A stretch of DNA of 6,419 nucleotides, from the NCBI GenBank assembly GCA_958451915.1, contig CAUDRX010000133.1, forward strand, positions 1-6,419. Reading direction: 5' to 3'. This document shows, in pieces, positions 6,255 through 6,419 of this stretch (its first letter is position 1; each line of letters opens with the position of its first letter). Position numbers and translations under genes: made by a program. The DNA is from an uncultured Peptococcaceae bacterium. Its GTDB lineage: Bacteria; Bacillota; Peptococcia; Peptococcales; Peptococcaceae. The notes beneath the pieces were generated by a model. It worked only from the letters and a program-made list of their open reading frames with translations. It ran no database searches and was not told the DNA's origin.

Positions 6255-6419
6255 TCACTCAATAGAATCAGATGCCGTCCAAAGGATATAGCGGCCACCC
6301 ATTACTGCTTCACGTTCGATGGTCAGAGTCTCATGAGCATCGTTGATAAAGAAATACCCTTCTCCGATGCTCTCAGCTGGGCGCCAGCCATTGTAAACGA
6401 CCCAGTCTTTAAAAAGCTC
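6255..6419 (-). CDS. C-terminal fragment of an unrecognised protein (5' end outside window)
   Basis: The last 54 codons of a gene enter from the right edge in an open frame and end at TGA (6257-6255). I do not recognise the protein. The visible tail is rich in aromatic residues (W, Y, F) and alternates hydrophobic and polar residues in stretches such as GEGYFFIND and GGRYILWTASDSIE, which suggests beta-strand structure rather than membrane helices. It was missed by a start-to-stop ORF search because no start lies in the window. Its frame, the short 17-nt gap to the rapZ ATG, and the fact that its stop overlaps an alternative GTG of rapZ (GTGA) support it as a real translated upstream member of the same operon. 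Genes such as murB, lgt or hprK often lie near rapZ in Bacillota, but nothing here matches those tails. Confidence is high that this is coding, and low for any function. Confidence 0.7.
   Translation of the reverse strand, partial: ELFKDWVVYNGWRPAESIGEGYFFINDAHETLTIEREAVMGGRYILWTASDSIE

Larger units (their letters stand above)
234..6419 (-). other. Predicted operon: unknown gene–rapZ–yvcK–whiA–oxidoreductase lipoprotein–popT
   Basis: Six co-directional genes are separated by 17 and 20 nt, 4-nt overlap, 4-nt overlap, and 22 nt. Each start has a recognisable binding site, and none of the junctions has room for a hairpin with a T tract or a promoter. The promoter must lie to the right of the window unless one is hidden within a coding region. 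The content suggests cell-wall precursor and division functions transcribed together. Confidence 0.75.

Noticed and set aside
6237..6258. GTG at 6258 as the rapZ start, overlapping the upstream stop as GTGA
   Set aside because: The 4-nt overlap is attractive, but no Shine-Dalgarno precedes it, while GGAG is well placed for the ATG at 6237. The family N-terminus also fits the shorter form.
1..6419. CRISPR arrays, tRNA or rRNA genes, insertion sequences
   Set aside because: No regularly spaced repeats, no tRNA-like cloverleaf or rRNA stretch, and no recognisable transposase were seen on either strand.

Overview
This window looks like part of a low-to-mid GC Bacillota (Firmicutes) chromosome. 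The reasons are the rapZ–yvcK–whiA gene trio, strong AGGAGG-type ribosome binding sites, TTG and GTG starts beside ATG, and a Sec/lipobox lipoprotein. The class cannot be fixed from the sequence. A membrane-extended YvcK is the kind of variant I would associate with clostridia-like lineages, but that is only a hint.

Every well-supported gene is on the minus strand, so transcription runs from right to left. In order: the C-terminal end of an unrecognised protein (6255-6419); rapZ, a P-loop nucleotide-binding regulator (5368-6237); yvcK/glmR with an N-terminal two-helix membrane anchor (3986-5347); whiA (3009-3989); a predicted exported FAD-dependent oxidoreductase lipoprotein with a C-terminal S-layer-homology-like part (1093-3012); and a DUF368/PopT-type polyprenyl-phosphate transporter (234-1070). 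Gaps are 17, 20 and 22 nt. The other two junctions are 4-nt overlaps (ATGA and GTGA). No terminator or promoter is visible between the genes, so they are best read as one operon whose promoter lies beyond the right edge.

The first three genes are a conserved block linked to cell-envelope precursor control and division: in model organisms RapZ and YvcK homologues act on aminosugar (GlmS/UDP-GlcNAc) supply, and WhiA is a DNA-binding protein linked to division and chromosome segregation. PopT-family proteins return undecaprenyl phosphate, the lipid carrier used with UDP-GlcNAc-derived precursors. Its presence here suggests, by inference, a shared cell-wall supply module. The lipoprotein oxidoreductase between whiA and popT is the unexpected member.

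The left 233 bases hold no convincing gene. They contain a perfect 8-bp inverted repeat and a possible but weak 3' end of a converging + strand gene.

The points most worth a second look are the lipoprotein oxidoreductase with altered glycine positions in its dinucleotide-binding motif, and an A7 slippery heptamer near the end of rapZ from which the -1 frame runs open into yvcK.
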